Below are positions 56,359 through 64,000 of a DNA stretch of 64,000 bases, piece after piece. The notes beneath the pieces were generated by a model. That model was not told the DNA's origin, ran no database searches, and worked only from the letters and a program-made list of their open reading frames with translations. A program made the translations under genes and the position numbers. This DNA comes from CAVQJU01 sp963755195 (GTDB taxonomy: Bacteria; Acidobacteriota; Vicinamibacteria; Vicinamibacterales; CAVVIG01): assembly GCA_963755195.1 (NCBI GenBank), contig CAVWIZ010000001.1, forward strand, positions 1 through 64,000, given 5' to 3'. Each line of letters starts with the position of its first letter. Positions within the stretch are counted from its first letter, which is position 1.

Positions 56359-56700
56359 TCACTCCTCGTTGGTTGTCATCACGAGCTGGATGGCACGCAC
56401 CATCCGGTTGAACGCGCTCGATTCTCTGTCCAGCCGCTGTTGACCGTCCGCGGTCAGCCGGTAGAAGCGAGCCCGCCGGTTGTTCTGGGACAGGCGCCAT
56501 TCGGCGGTCAGCCAGCCCTTGACCAGCATGCGGTTCAAGGCCGGGTACATCGAGCCGTCTTCGATCTGGAGATCGCCGTTCGACCCCTCCCGGATGCGTT
56601 TCGCGATGGCATAGCCGTGCAGCGGGCCGCGCCTGAGGGTCCGCAGAATCATCATGTAGAGCGTGCCAGGCAGTAATTCAGGGCTTTCGCGGTGACCCAT
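56359..56700 (-). CDS. PadR-family transcriptional regulator
   Basis: The 113-residue product has a winged helix (GTLYMMILRTLRRGPLHGYAIAKRIREGSNGDLQIEDGSMYPALNRMLVKGWLTAEW) with the family motif SMYPAL and a short C-terminal dimerisation helix (RESSAFNRMVRAIQLVMTT). Such proteins repress their downstream partner, here the ADOP permease. Upstream on the minus strand, TAGTTCGGACAAGTAA near 56734-56749 could be part of its operator; no -10/-35 pair is certain. Confidence 0.9.
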   Translation of the reverse strand: MGHRESPELLPGTLYMMILRTLRRGPLHGYAIAKRIREGSNGDLQIEDGSMYPALNRMLVKGWLTAEWRLSQNNRRARFYRLTADGQQRLDRESSAFNRMVRAIQLVMTTNEE

Positions 56701-56883
56701 GTCGTGCCCCCTCGTGACATTCGTCCGTGTCGTTACTTGTCCGAACTAGGTATCCAGGCGTCAATTGGACGGGAGCCGGGCGGAAACGGTTGGCGTGAGG
56801 AGGTCGTGCAGATCTTCGAGGATGGATTCTGATGACACCGACGCACGCGCCGGAGGCCGGCCACGTCGACGTAGTCGCCTTGC

Positions 56884-57891
56884 TCAACTCGCGAGCAGGT
56901 GCTTCGCGATCGACACGTAGTGGTCGACAGCCGCGTGGAGCTCGGCTATCGACACGAACTCCTCCGCGGTGTGGGCGACGTGCACCGAGCCGGGACCGAA
57001 GAGCAGTGGCTGGCCCCACGCGGCCAGAAACGGAATGTCGGTGGTATAGGGAAACACGGCGGTCTCGAATCCGGGGACCGTTTTCATCCTGACGGGCGGA
57101 ACCTCGAGGACGTGTTCGATCGACACGCGCTTCTCGATGACCGCGATCGCCGCCCGCACGTCGGCCCCGTTGCCCACCGTCCGGAACATCACTTCGGCCT
57201 CCGCCGACGGCGACACCACGTTGGGCGCCACGCCGCCGCCGATCACACCGATCGAGTAGTGGGTGCGGCCGAGCACGGGATCGTCCGGCAGCGCGATCGA
57301 TCGCAACTCGACGAGCGCGTCCAGCAGTTTGTCGATGGCCGACACGCCGAGCTCGGGAAACGACGAGTGCGCGGCGCGGCCGGCGGCATGCAGCTTCAGC
57401 CTCAGGATCCCTCGCGTGGCGGCGCCGAGGCGGCTGTCGGTCGGCTCGCCGTCAACGAGAAACCGGCTGCCGGGAGCGGCGTCGTTCGCCAGCTTCGCGC
57501 CATCGCTCCCGCGCTCCTCGCCCACCACAAACAACAGGCCGACGCGCGTCTCCCCGTCGCGCCGGAGCCTCTCGGCCGCGGCCACCTGCGCCGCGAGAAT
57601 GCCCTTGGCATCGCACGATCCGCGGCCGTACAGACGGTCGCCTTCGACGCGGCTCGGGAAAAACGGCGGCACGCAATCGAAGTGCGTGGACAGCACGACA
57701 TCCAGTCCCGCCACGACAGGCGGACCGCCGGCGGTCGCGATGACGTTGAACCGGTCGCCTTCGACCGGCTGCTCGGCGACAGACAGGCCGAGGTCGCGCA
57801 ACTGCCGCGCGAGCCAACGGGCCGCCTCTCCTTCACGTCCGGTTGTGGAGTCGATGTCGATGAGTCCGCGCGCGAACGCTACCGGATCCAC
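56884..57891 (-). CDS. M20 metallopeptidase, probable succinyl-diaminopimelate desuccinylase
   Basis: The 335-residue product is an M20 enzyme: HFDCVPPFFPSRVEGDRLYGRGSCDAKG (metal His-Asp and bridging Asp), FVVGEERGSDGAK (catalytic Glu), DGEPTDSR, and a dimerisation domain with AHSSFPELGVSAIDK. It is last in the lysine operon, after dapD, and overlaps it by 13 bases, so DapE (desuccinylase) is the likely job. Sequence alone cannot exclude ArgE-like deacetylase. The GTG start is at 57891. Confidence 0.75.
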   Translation of the reverse strand: MDPVAFARGLIDIDSTTGREGEAARWLARQLRDLGLSVAEQPVEGDRFNVIATAGGPPVVAGLDVVLSTHFDCVPPFFPSRVEGDRLYGRGSCDAKGILAAQVAAAERLRRDGETRVGLLFVVGEERGSDGAKLANDAAPGSRFLVDGEPTDSRLGAATRGILRLKLHAAGRAAHSSFPELGVSAIDKLLDALVELRSIALPDDPVLGRTHYSIGVIGGGVAPNVVSPSAEAEVMFRTVGNGADVRAAIAVIEKRVSIEHVLEVPPVRMKTVPGFETAVFPYTTDIPFLAAWGQPLLFGPGSVHVAHTAEEFVSIAELHAAVDHYVSIAKHLLAS

Positions 57892-58721
57892 GCTTCGAGC
57901 TCCGTGCGTGTGTCGGTGCGCGAGTCGCGGTACTTGACGATGACCGGAGTCGCCAGTGAGAGGCGCCACTCGGGCCCTTTGCCCGTCGTGACGGCGCGCG
58001 CACCGGGGACAACCACCGCGCCCTCGGGCACGACAAGCGGCTGCTCGGATGTCGGCTTGATGATGTTGCCGCGCACCAGGTCGTACACGGGCGTCGATCC
58101 GGTGAGCACCGTGCCCGCTCCGATCACGGCGCGCGCCTTGACGATGACACCTTCGTAGATGCCGGTGTTGCCGCCGACGAGCGCCTCGTCCTCGACAATC
58201 ACCGGAAGCGCGCCGACCGGCTCGATGACGCCGCCGATTTGGGCCCCCGCGCTGATGTGCACGCGAGCGCCAACCTGGGCGCACGAGCCGACGAGCGCGT
58301 GAGAATCCACGAGCGAGCTCTCACCGATCCAGGCGCCGATGTTCACGTACATCGGCGGCATGCAGATGACGCCCGGTGCGATGTACGCACCGTCGCGCAC
58401 CGAGGAACCGCCCGGCACGATCCGCACGTTCGAACCGGGCGCAAACTTCTTCAGCGGCAGCGTGTCTTTGTCGAAGAACGGCCATCGCCCATGGTCCATC
58501 GACGCGTCCACGGTGTCGCCGAACCTGAAGCCGAGCAGGATGCCCTGCTTCACCCACGCGTTCACGCGCCAGCCGACCGGCGAGGACGGATCGGGCTCGG
58601 CGGCGCGCACAAGTCCGGACGACAGCGCCTCGCGCAGGCGCGCGAACATCGCGCGGGCGGCGTCGCGATCGGCGGACGCGCCGGCCGCCACCAGGTCGGT
58701 CACTTCCGTCTGGAGGCTCAT
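57879..58721 (-). CDS. dapD: Tetrahydrodipicolinate N-succinyltransferase
   Basis: The 280-residue product is a left-handed beta-helix acyltransferase with hexapeptide repeats (VNIGAWIGESSLVDSHALVGSCAQVGARVHISAGAQIGGVIEP) and GGNTGIYEGVIVKARAVIGAGTVLTGSTPVYDLV. It makes N-succinyl-2-amino-6-oxopimelate in diaminopimelate synthesis. Together with the following M20 gene it implies the succinylase branch. ATG 58721 overlaps the dapA TGA as ATGA. Confidence 0.88.
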   Translation of the reverse strand: MSLQTEVTDLVAAGASADRDAARAMFARLREALSSGLVRAAEPDPSSPVGWRVNAWVKQGILLGFRFGDTVDASMDHGRWPFFDKDTLPLKKFAPGSNVRIVPGGSSVRDGAYIAPGVICMPPMYVNIGAWIGESSLVDSHALVGSCAQVGARVHISAGAQIGGVIEPVGALPVIVEDEALVGGNTGIYEGVIVKARAVIGAGTVLTGSTPVYDLVRGNIIKPTSEQPLVVPEGAVVVPGARAVTTGKGPEWRLSLATPVIVKYRDSRTDTRTELEAWIR

Positions 58722-59620
58722 GCGTACGCGGGGTTGCCGACCAGCTTGAGATCGTTCAGCACGGCGAGGATCTTGGCCTTCGACTCGGGTCGGGGCGACG
58801 TGATGGGCAGCCGGTACACTTCCTCGAGCAGGCCCATCGCCGCCATCGCCGCCTTCACCGGGCCAGGATTGCTCTCGACGAAGTTGATCTGGATGAGCGG
58901 CATGATGCGCGCGTGGATGGCGCGGGCGGCGGCAAAGTCGTTGCGTTCGGCCGCTTCGACCATCTGGCCCATCTCTTTCGGAATCTCGTTCGACGCCACC
59001 GAGATGACGCCGCGGCCGCCGACGGCCATCAACGGCAGCGTCAGCGCATCGTCTCCCGACAGCACGATGAAGTCGGCCGGCACGGCGCGGCAGACCTCGC
59101 ACATCTGCGTCATGTTGCCGGACGCCTCCTTGACGCCGATGACCGTGCGAATCGACGCGAGCCGAACGAGCGTCGCCACATCGACGTTCACGCCCGTGCG
59201 GCCAGGCACGTTATAGACGACGATCGGCAGGGGCGTGCTGTCGGCGATGGCGCGATAGTGCTCGACAAGCCCGTCCGGTGTCGGCTTGTTGTAGTAGGGC
59301 GTGACCGAGAGCAGGCCGTCCGCGCCCGCCTTGTGCATCTCCTCGGCCAGGTCAACCACCTCTTTGGTGTTGTAGCCGCCGGCCCCGGCGAGCACCGGCA
59401 CCTTTCCCTTCGCTTCGTCCACCAGAATCTCGACGCTCCGAATGCGCTCGGCCAGTGTGAGCGTGGGGTTTTCACCGGTCGTGCCGGCGGGCACAAGAAA
59501 ATGAATGCCCGCATCAATCTGCCGTCGGCCGAGACGCCGCACCGCCTTTTCGTCGAGATGGCCGTCCTTGGTGAACGGCGTCACGAGTGCAGTCCCAACG
59601 CCGGTGAACATCGTTCTCAT
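58718..59620 (-). CDS. dapA: 4-hydroxy-tetrahydrodipicolinate synthase
   Basis: The 300 residues form a DapA TIM barrel: GVGTALVTPF, LVPAGTTGENPTLT (Thr-Thr pair), YYNKPTPDGLVEHYRAIA, VYNVPGRTGVNVD (catalytic Tyr) and VIGVKEASGNMTQM (Schiff-base Lys). It condenses pyruvate with aspartate semialdehyde. A pyrimidine repeat fills the 70-base gap to dapB upstream. Overlapping dapD follows. Confidence 0.93.
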   Translation of the reverse strand: MRTMFTGVGTALVTPFTKDGHLDEKAVRRLGRRQIDAGIHFLVPAGTTGENPTLTLAERIRSVEILVDEAKGKVPVLAGAGGYNTKEVVDLAEEMHKAGADGLLSVTPYYNKPTPDGLVEHYRAIADSTPLPIVVYNVPGRTGVNVDVATLVRLASIRTVIGVKEASGNMTQMCEVCRAVPADFIVLSGDDALTLPLMAVGGRGVISVASNEIPKEMGQMVEAAERNDFAAARAIHARIMPLIQINFVESNPGPVKAAMAAMGLLEEVYRLPITSPRPESKAKILAVLNDLKLVGNPAYA

Positions 59621-59625
59621 GATTC

Positions 59626-59697
59626 TCTCCTGCCCTTCCTGCCGGCCCCGCCTCTCCTGCCCTCGTTCCCGCCCGCCTGCCCTTCCTGCCCTAACTC
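59626..59697. repeat. CCTGCC pyrimidine repeat between dapB and dapA
   Basis: CCTGCC/CCTTCCTGCC units at a 6-10 base period occupy the gap, almost all pyrimidine on the plus strand. It is the same family as 24997-25041. Confidence 0.65.
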
Positions 59698-60383
59698 AGT
59701 CCCAAAACATCGTGCATCGTGAACCAGCCGCGTTTCCCGTTGACCCACCTGGCTGCCACGAGCGCGCCGCGTGCGAACGCCGTGCGATCGCGGGCGGTGT
59801 GCGTCAGCGTGATCGTCTCGGCCGGACCGTCGAACCCAATCGTATGCGTGCCGGGAATGTGACCGGCACGCGTTGACGAGACGTCGATCGGCCGCGGAAA
59901 CCCGGCCTGCTCCATCGTCTTCTTCAGGAGGAGCGCTGTCCCGGACGGCGCGTCTTTCTTGGTGACGTGATGCGCCTCGTGGAGCCAGGCCCCGAAGTCG
60001 CTCTGCGCCCCCACGAGCGCCGCCGCGCGCGCCACGATCGCGTCGAACAGGATCACGCCCGTCGAAAAATTCGGCGCCGCCACGATACCGGCCGAGGTGC
60101 CAACGACCGCCTGGCGAACCGCGTCGGCGTCCTTCTCCCACCCGGTCGTGCCAATCACCACGCTGATCCCGCGCTTGGCCAGGACGGGCACGTTCGCGAC
60201 CACCGCGTCTGGTGACGAGAAGTCTATCGCGACATCGACGCCGTGCCACCGTTCGGAATCCGGCCCGTCCCGGCCCGATTCGGACCGCGGATCGATGACT
60301 CCGGCCACGACACACCCGTACTCGCCGGCGAGGCTGCCGACCATCTGCCCCATCTTCCCGTGGCCGACCAACAATATGCGCAT
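59691..60383 (-). CDS. dapB: 4-hydroxy-tetrahydrodipicolinate reductase
   Basis: The 230-residue product starts MRILLVGHGKMGQMVGSLA (NADPH motif). It has VAIDFSSPDAV, GTTGWEKDADAV, AAPNFSTGVILF, and the His-His catalytic stretch WLHEAHHVTKKDAPSGTALLL (Lys-Lys then PSGT). It reduces the DapA product. The start at 60383 was chosen since MRILL begins the Rossmann strand; the frame opens six codons upstream. The CTTCGTG hairpin lies between it and lysC. Confidence 0.92.
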   Translation of the reverse strand: MRILLVGHGKMGQMVGSLAGEYGCVVAGVIDPRSESGRDGPDSERWHGVDVAIDFSSPDAVVANVPVLAKRGISVVIGTTGWEKDADAVRQAVVGTSAGIVAAPNFSTGVILFDAIVARAAALVGAQSDFGAWLHEAHHVTKKDAPSGTALLLKKTMEQAGFPRPIDVSSTRAGHIPGTHTIGFDGPAETITLTHTARDRTAFARGALVAARWVNGKRGWFTMHDVLGLS

Positions 60384-60409
60384 CTGGCTCGTCCGGAACA
60401 CTTGCTAGC

Positions 60410-60480
60410 CACGAAGGCACGAAATCACGAAGACTCTTTTTTGGAAAACTCGTTTTCGTGCCTTCGTGCCTTCGCGGCCA
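60410..60480. repeat. CACGAAG / CTTCGTG inverted array, lysC 3' end
   Basis: Left CACGAAGGCACGAAATCACGAAG faces right CGTGCCTTCGTGCCTTCG. This gives an imperfect hairpin with arms of about 26 bases around TCTTTTTTGGAAAACTCG. It spans the end of lysC, so the last 17 or so codons of lysC are repeat-derived (AKARRHENEFSKKESS). Confidence 0.7.
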
Positions 60481-61858
60481 GCGGCCTCTCAAATATAGTC
60501 GGCGTTTCGAAAAACGCTTCGTGCAGCCGGGTCATGGCCTCCGCGACGTCGGCGTCGCTGAGCACCAGGGTGATATTCCGCCGCGACGCGGCCTGCGACA
60601 CGAGCCGCAGGGGGATGCGGCCGAGCGACGCGATCGCACGCGCGAACAGGGTCGGGTCTTCGAGCAGCTTCTCGCCGACGACCGACACAATCGCCATCTT
60701 CGGCTCGCACGCCACCTCGGCAAACTCCCGCAGGCTGGCGACGATGTCGTCGAGGCGTCGTGTGTCGTCCACGGTCACCGACACGCTCACCTCCGACGTC
60801 GTGACGACATCGACGGCCGTCTTGAAGCGCTCGAACACCTCGAAGAGACGCCGCAGAAACCCGTGCGCCATGAGCATCCGCGACGAAGTGATGTGCACCA
60901 CCGTGACGTCGCGCTTGCAGGCGAGGGCGGCCAGCTGTCCTTCCGGCCGTCCCTCGGCCGTGATGAGCGTACCGGGACTCTCGGGCCGCCGTGAGTTGAG
61001 AATGCGGACGGGAATGTTCTTCGACACCGCCGGCAGAATCGTGCTGGGGTGCAGCACCTTGGCGCCGAAATAGGCCAGCTCCGATGCTTCGGCAAACGAC
61101 AACTGCGGCACCACGCGCGGCTCCGGAACGATGCGGGGATCGGCCGTCAGCATGCCGTCAACGTCGGTCCAGATCTGAATCTCGCGCGCGTCGAGGCACG
61201 CACCGAAGATGGCGGCCGAGTAGTCCGATCCGCCTCGGCCGAGCGTCGTGGTGACGCCGTCGGCCGACGTGCCGATGAAGCCGCCGAGCACGGGGATGCC
61301 GCCGCGAGCCGTCACCGGAGCCACCTGGTCGCGGGCTCGCGCGCAGGTGGCGCTCATATCGGGCGCGGCCATCGTGTGTTCTGCGTCGGTGACCAGAACC
61401 TTTCGCGCGTCCACCCACACCGCGGGCAGCCCCTGCTCGGCAAACGCCGCGGCCACGATCCGGCTGCTCACCAGCTCGCCGGTCGCCACGATTGCGTCGT
61501 GCGAGCGGGGCGACACCTCGCGCAGGGCGGCAAGCGACCCGACAAGCGCGGCCAGTTCGCCGAATTGCGCGCGGAGGAACGACACGAGCTCGTCCTGTCG
61601 CCCGGCGGTCGTCAGACTCGACGCGATACTGACATGGCGCTCGAGCAGCTCGTTGACGAGGGCCAGCGCACTCGCAGCGTCGCCGTCCTGTGCAAATCGC
61701 GCCGTGCGAATCAGGCCGTCGGTGACCTTCGACAGCGCCGAGACGACCACCACCGGCAGCCCGTCACGGGCCGCCTGGGCCTCGCGCCGACCCCGCACGA
61801 TGTTGACGACGCGGGTCATGGCGTCGGCGTCGGCCACCGAGGTGCCGCCAAATTTCAT
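60425..61858 (-). CDS. lysC: Aspartate kinase (monofunctional)
   Basis: The 477-residue product phosphorylates aspartate at the head of the lysine/threonine/methionine branch. It has MKFGGTSVADAD, VVVVSALSKVTD, FIGTSADGVTTTLGRGGSDYSAAIFG, WTDVDGMLTADPRIVPE and two ACT domains in the C-terminal 160 residues (VTVVHITSSRML; MAIVSVVGEKL). The last residues lie over a CTTCGTG repeat. Upstream, 61859-61929 holds a TGTCAAGGG repeat. The ACT domains suggest feedback inhibition; the effector is not clear. Confidence 0.92.
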   Translation of the reverse strand: MKFGGTSVADADAMTRVVNIVRGRREAQAARDGLPVVVVSALSKVTDGLIRTARFAQDGDAASALALVNELLERHVSIASSLTTAGRQDELVSFLRAQFGELAALVGSLAALREVSPRSHDAIVATGELVSSRIVAAAFAEQGLPAVWVDARKVLVTDAEHTMAAPDMSATCARARDQVAPVTARGGIPVLGGFIGTSADGVTTTLGRGGSDYSAAIFGACLDAREIQIWTDVDGMLTADPRIVPEPRVVPQLSFAEASELAYFGAKVLHPSTILPAVSKNIPVRILNSRRPESPGTLITAEGRPEGQLAALACKRDVTVVHITSSRMLMAHGFLRRLFEVFERFKTAVDVVTTSEVSVSVTVDDTRRLDDIVASLREFAEVACEPKMAIVSVVGEKLLEDPTLFARAIASLGRIPLRLVSQAASRRNITLVLSDADVAEAMTRLHEAFFETPTIFERPLAAKARRHENEFSKKESS

Positions 61859-61859
61859 G

Positions 61860-61929
61860 ACGACGCTGACACTAGTGACGCCGCTGACATCCTTGACACC
61901 CTTGACACCCTTCACACCCTTCACAGGGC
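61860..61929. repeat. CCCTTGACA / TGTCAAGGG repeat before lysC
   Basis: A 9-bp period repeat, TTGACACCC then TTCACACCC, occurs at least four times between the lysC ATG and the asd stop. On the minus strand it reads GGTGTCAAG. The frame upstream of lysC ATG would encode VKGVKGVKDV, but ATG 61858 before KFGGTS is the normal start. Confidence 0.7.
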
Positions 61930-62970
61930 TCACAGCAGACCCTCTGTTTGCATCAGCTCCGCGTTGAGAATCGCGACGCCTGCGGCGCCCCGGATCGTAT
62001 TGTGACCGAGCGCGATGAACTTGTAGTCGAGCACCGGACACGGCCGGAGCCGGCCGACGGTGACGGTCATGCCGCCGTCGCGATCGACGTCGAGCGCGGG
62101 CTGCGGGCGGTTGCGCTCGGTGAGGTACACAATCGGCTGGGGCGGCGCCGACGGCAGCTTCAGCTCCTGCGGCCGCCCGCGGAAGGTGTTGAACGCGTCG
62201 ATCACGGCGTCGGCGGAGGCGGACTGCTCGAGCTCGACGGAAATCGACTCGGTGTGTCCGTTGTGGACGGCCACGCGCGTCGTTGACGCGCTGACGACGA
62301 CCGGATGGGGTTCGACCTGCCCGTTCGTGAGGCAGCCCAGGATTTTCTGCGTCTCGCTCTGGATCTTCTCTTCCTCGCCGTCGATGAACGGAATGACGTT
62401 GCCGAGGATGTCCCACGAGGGCACGCCGGGATAGCCCGCGCCCGACACCGCCTGCAGCGTCGTGATCATCACGCTCTTCAAACCGAACTGCCGCAGCGGC
62501 GCGAGCGCCATCGCCAGCACGACGGTCGAGCAGTTCGGGTTCGTGACGATGCGGCCTTTCCAGCCGCGCGCGGCCTGAGCGTCCAGGAGCTTCAGATGAT
62601 CCGCGTTGACCTCCGGAATCACGAGCGGTACCGCCGCGTCCATCCGGTAGTTCCTCGAGTTGCTGACGATGAAGTGGCCGGCGTTGGCGAAGGCGCCTTC
62701 GATGTCGCCGGCGACCGACGAGTCGAGCCCGGAAAATACCAGCTTGGGCGCGCGGCCGGGCGTCGCCTGATCGACCGTGAGCCGCGCGACATCGGCGGAC
62801 AGCGGCGCCGGAAGACGCCAGGCGGCCGCGTCGCGATAGGCTTTGCCCTCCGAACGGTGGCTCGCGCCGAGCCAGGTCACCTTGAACCACGGGTGGTTGG
62901 CGAGGAGCGCAATGAACTGCTGGCCGACCATGCCGGTCGCGCCGAGAATGCCGACTTCAATGGAGGACAT
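61930..62970 (-). CDS. asd: Aspartate-semialdehyde dehydrogenase (archaeal/fungal-type subgroup)
   Basis: The 346-residue product makes aspartate semialdehyde from aspartyl phosphate. It has IEVGILGATGMVGQQFI (NADP motif), SNSRNYRMD, TNPNCSTVVLAMAL with the catalytic Cys, TLQAVSGAGYPGV, and VAVHNGHTESISVEL with the active-site His. It is first in the operon asd-lysC-dapB-dapA-dapD-M20. Promoter, terminator-like hairpin and GTGAACC repeats lie upstream in the leader. Confidence 0.92.
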   Translation of the reverse strand: MSSIEVGILGATGMVGQQFIALLANHPWFKVTWLGASHRSEGKAYRDAAAWRLPAPLSADVARLTVDQATPGRAPKLVFSGLDSSVAGDIEGAFANAGHFIVSNSRNYRMDAAVPLVIPEVNADHLKLLDAQAARGWKGRIVTNPNCSTVVLAMALAPLRQFGLKSVMITTLQAVSGAGYPGVPSWDILGNVIPFIDGEEEKIQSETQKILGCLTNGQVEPHPVVVSASTTRVAVHNGHTESISVELEQSASADAVIDAFNTFRGRPQELKLPSAPPQPIVYLTERNRPQPALDVDRDGGMTVTVGRLRPCPVLDYKFIALGHNTIRGAAGVAILNAELMQTEGLL

Positions 62971-62981
62971 TGTTGGTTCCT

Positions 62982-63023
62982 GGTTCACGTTCACGGTTCA
63001 CTTCGGTTCACGGTTCACGGTTC
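62982..63023. repeat. GGTTCAC heptamer repeat in the asd leader
   Basis: GGTTCAC occurs about four times with one interruption (TTCGG), between the hairpin U-run and the asd ATG. It is the same heptamer as 35391-35424 in the opposite orientation. Confidence 0.75.
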
Positions 63024-63032
63024 AAAAAAAAA

Positions 63033-63063
63033 GCCGACGCGGTTTCTATGAACCGGCGTCGGC
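63033..63063 (-). terminator. Terminator-like hairpin with U9 in the asd leader
   Basis: GCCGACGCGGTT (63033-63044) pairs with AACCGGCGTCGGC (63051-63063) with one bulged base and a 6-base loop, giving 12 bp. On the minus strand it is followed by nine T (63032-63024). It sits between the candidate promoter and asd, so it could attenuate the lysine operon. Confidence 0.7.
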
Positions 63064-63205
63064 GGCATAAGGCTCGTATCGACTTACAGTGCGACTAGCG
63101 CTCGAGCACAACCCCCCCGACACGGCCGGCCCGCTTAGGCCAGCAGGACGTCTTGTCCGTGCGCTTGTGCGTGCGCGCGTCGAGGAGCTGTCGCATCGAC
63201 CAATG

Positions 63206-63233
63206 AGTATAGCATTGTCGGCGGATGCTGCAA
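63206..63233 (-). promoter_or_regulatory. Candidate sigma-70 promoter of the asd-lysC-dap operon
   Basis: On the minus strand, TTGCAG (63233-63228) and TATACT (63211-63206) are 16 bases apart, close to consensus. Initiation would be near 63199. Ahead of asd it leaves about 230 bases of leader, with the terminator hairpin inside. The divergent alpha/beta hydrolase gene starts at 63225, so the -35 region overlaps its first codons. Confidence 0.5.
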
Positions 63234-64000
63234 CCTCTCTTTCATTCCTGGGAACGCCGGCTGGCGTCGGTCACAACCGATCGCGTGGTTCGTCCGTTCG
63301 ACTGGGGCCTCGACTGGATTTCGTCCAACGGCCATCACGCCAACACGCCGGGGATAGAAATAGAAGATGACGCGGGCGAGGGCGAAGCCAAGCTTCGCGA
63401 CTGGGTTGCCGGCGTCATGGCGAACACGGACGCGTTCTTCACCCCGCCGCCGACGCGCGACTACCATCTGGCGGACCTTTCACTCGAGGGCGATCGCCTC
63501 CTGACGTTTCCCACCGCGCTCGCGACACCGCACCCCGCGAACAACACGGTCTACTGCCGTTGGTTCGAAGCGCGCGCGGCGCGACGCGCGCCACGCGCCG
63601 CGGTCGTCGTGCTGCCGCAGTGGAACTCCGATCCAGGGGGACATGTGGGACTCTGCCGGTTGCTTGCGTGGAACGGTCTTGGCGCGCTGCGCCTCAGCCT
63701 GCCGTATCACGATCAGCGCATGCCGCCCGAACTCCATCGCGCCGACTACATCGTGAGCGCGAACGTCGCTCGAACCGTGCAGGTGTGCCGGCAGGCGGTC
63801 CTCGACGCGCGGCGCGCCGTTGCATGGCTGGCCTCGGAAGGCTACGAGCGGATCGGCATCCTCGGCTCGAGCCTGGGATCGTGCCTCGCGATGCTGACGA
63901 CGGCGCACGAGCCGCTCATTCGCGCCGAGGCGTGCAATCACATCTCGCCCTACTTCGCGGATGTCGTGTGGCGGGGATTGTCCACCAGGCACGTGCGCGA
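63225..64000 (+). CDS. Alpha/beta hydrolase, ABHD18-like (runs off window)
   Basis: The frame is open for 258 codons from ATG 63225 to the window edge, beginning MLQPLFHSWERRLA. It has FDWGLDWISSNGHHANTPGIEIEDDAGE, AVVVLPQWNSDPGGHVGLCRLLAWNGLGALRLSLPYHD, and the nucleophile elbow GSSLGS (ILGSSLGSCLAML). These resemble the ABHD18 (DUF2048) group of alpha/beta hydrolases. The C-terminus is missing. It is divergent from the lysine operon. Confidence 0.75.
   Translation, partial: MLQPLFHSWERRLASVTTDRVVRPFDWGLDWISSNGHHANTPGIEIEDDAGEGEAKLRDWVAGVMANTDAFFTPPPTRDYHLADLSLEGDRLLTFPTALATPHPANNTVYCRWFEARAARRAPRAAVVVLPQWNSDPGGHVGLCRLLAWNGLGALRLSLPYHDQRMPPELHRADYIVSANVARTVQVCRQAVLDARRAVAWLASEGYERIGILGSSLGSCLAMLTTAHEPLIRAEACNHISPYFADVVWRGLSTRHVR

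Noticed and set aside
62970..63203. Lysine riboswitch before asd
   Set aside because: The leader lacks the conserved AGAGGTGC and related core segments of the lysine riboswitch; only the terminator-like stem is clear.
1..64000. tRNA or rRNA genes
   Set aside because: No cloverleaf-like or rRNA-like stretch was found in the gaps read by eye; a dedicated scan would be needed to exclude one fully.

Overview
The window is a GC-rich bacterial chromosome segment, coding almost throughout. It most resembles an Acidobacteriota genome, probably class Vicinamibacteria. This rests on gene content: a protein kinase with a beta-propeller tail, a PadR regulator beside an ADOP-type FtsX/MacB permease, a SpoIIE phosphatase-YfiR-TonB receptor operon, PQQ and c-type cytochrome dehydrogenases, and several secreted proteins of a family marked by a Gly-Trp-Leu motif. 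There is no rRNA, tRNA, CRISPR array or intact transposase.

Layout. 1-11.4 kb: mostly secreted or periplasmic proteins (Tat-type alpha/beta hydrolase, haem c/propeller protein, haem protein, esterase, metallo-beta-lactamase-fold fusion, SMP-30 lactonase) and folD. 11.4-15.4 kb: membrane SpoIIE phosphatase, YfiR and TonB receptor. 15.5-20.3 kb: acetyltransferase, secreted protein, PQQ dehydrogenase with its two-haem cytochrome. 20.4-20.8 kb: a small element with 17-bp terminal inverted repeats. 21-28 kb: a flavoprotein and a TolC/HlyD/RND efflux operon. 28-34 kb: RNA-binding protein, diguanylate cyclase, Ser/Thr kinase, NamZ-like muramidase. 34-46 kb: a repeat-filled intergenic region, two ABC exporters, DinB, LOG, SRPBCC, DUF423, a sigma-54 activator, MscS, pyruvate kinase. 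46-56.7 kb: methyltransferase, amidase, ankyrin proteins, winged-helix regulator, VOC protein, ADOP permease and PadR. 56.9-63 kb: one lysine/diaminopimelate operon on the minus strand (asd, lysC, dapB, dapA, dapD, M20 desuccinylase), preceded by a promoter and a terminator-like hairpin. The window ends inside an alpha/beta hydrolase.

Two window-wide patterns stand out. First, eight genes can only be read through if single bases are removed. I count 23 such sites; every one is a one-base insertion, and 13 lie in the efflux operon at 22.6-28.15 kb. Gene coordinates below span these breaks. Second, at least a dozen gene boundaries carry degenerate short-period repeats of several sequence families (GGTTCAC, CTTCGTG, CCTGCC, AACGGAA, GAAAGT and others). 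Some fold into hairpins and some run into coding sequence. I do not recognise these repeats as any named element.
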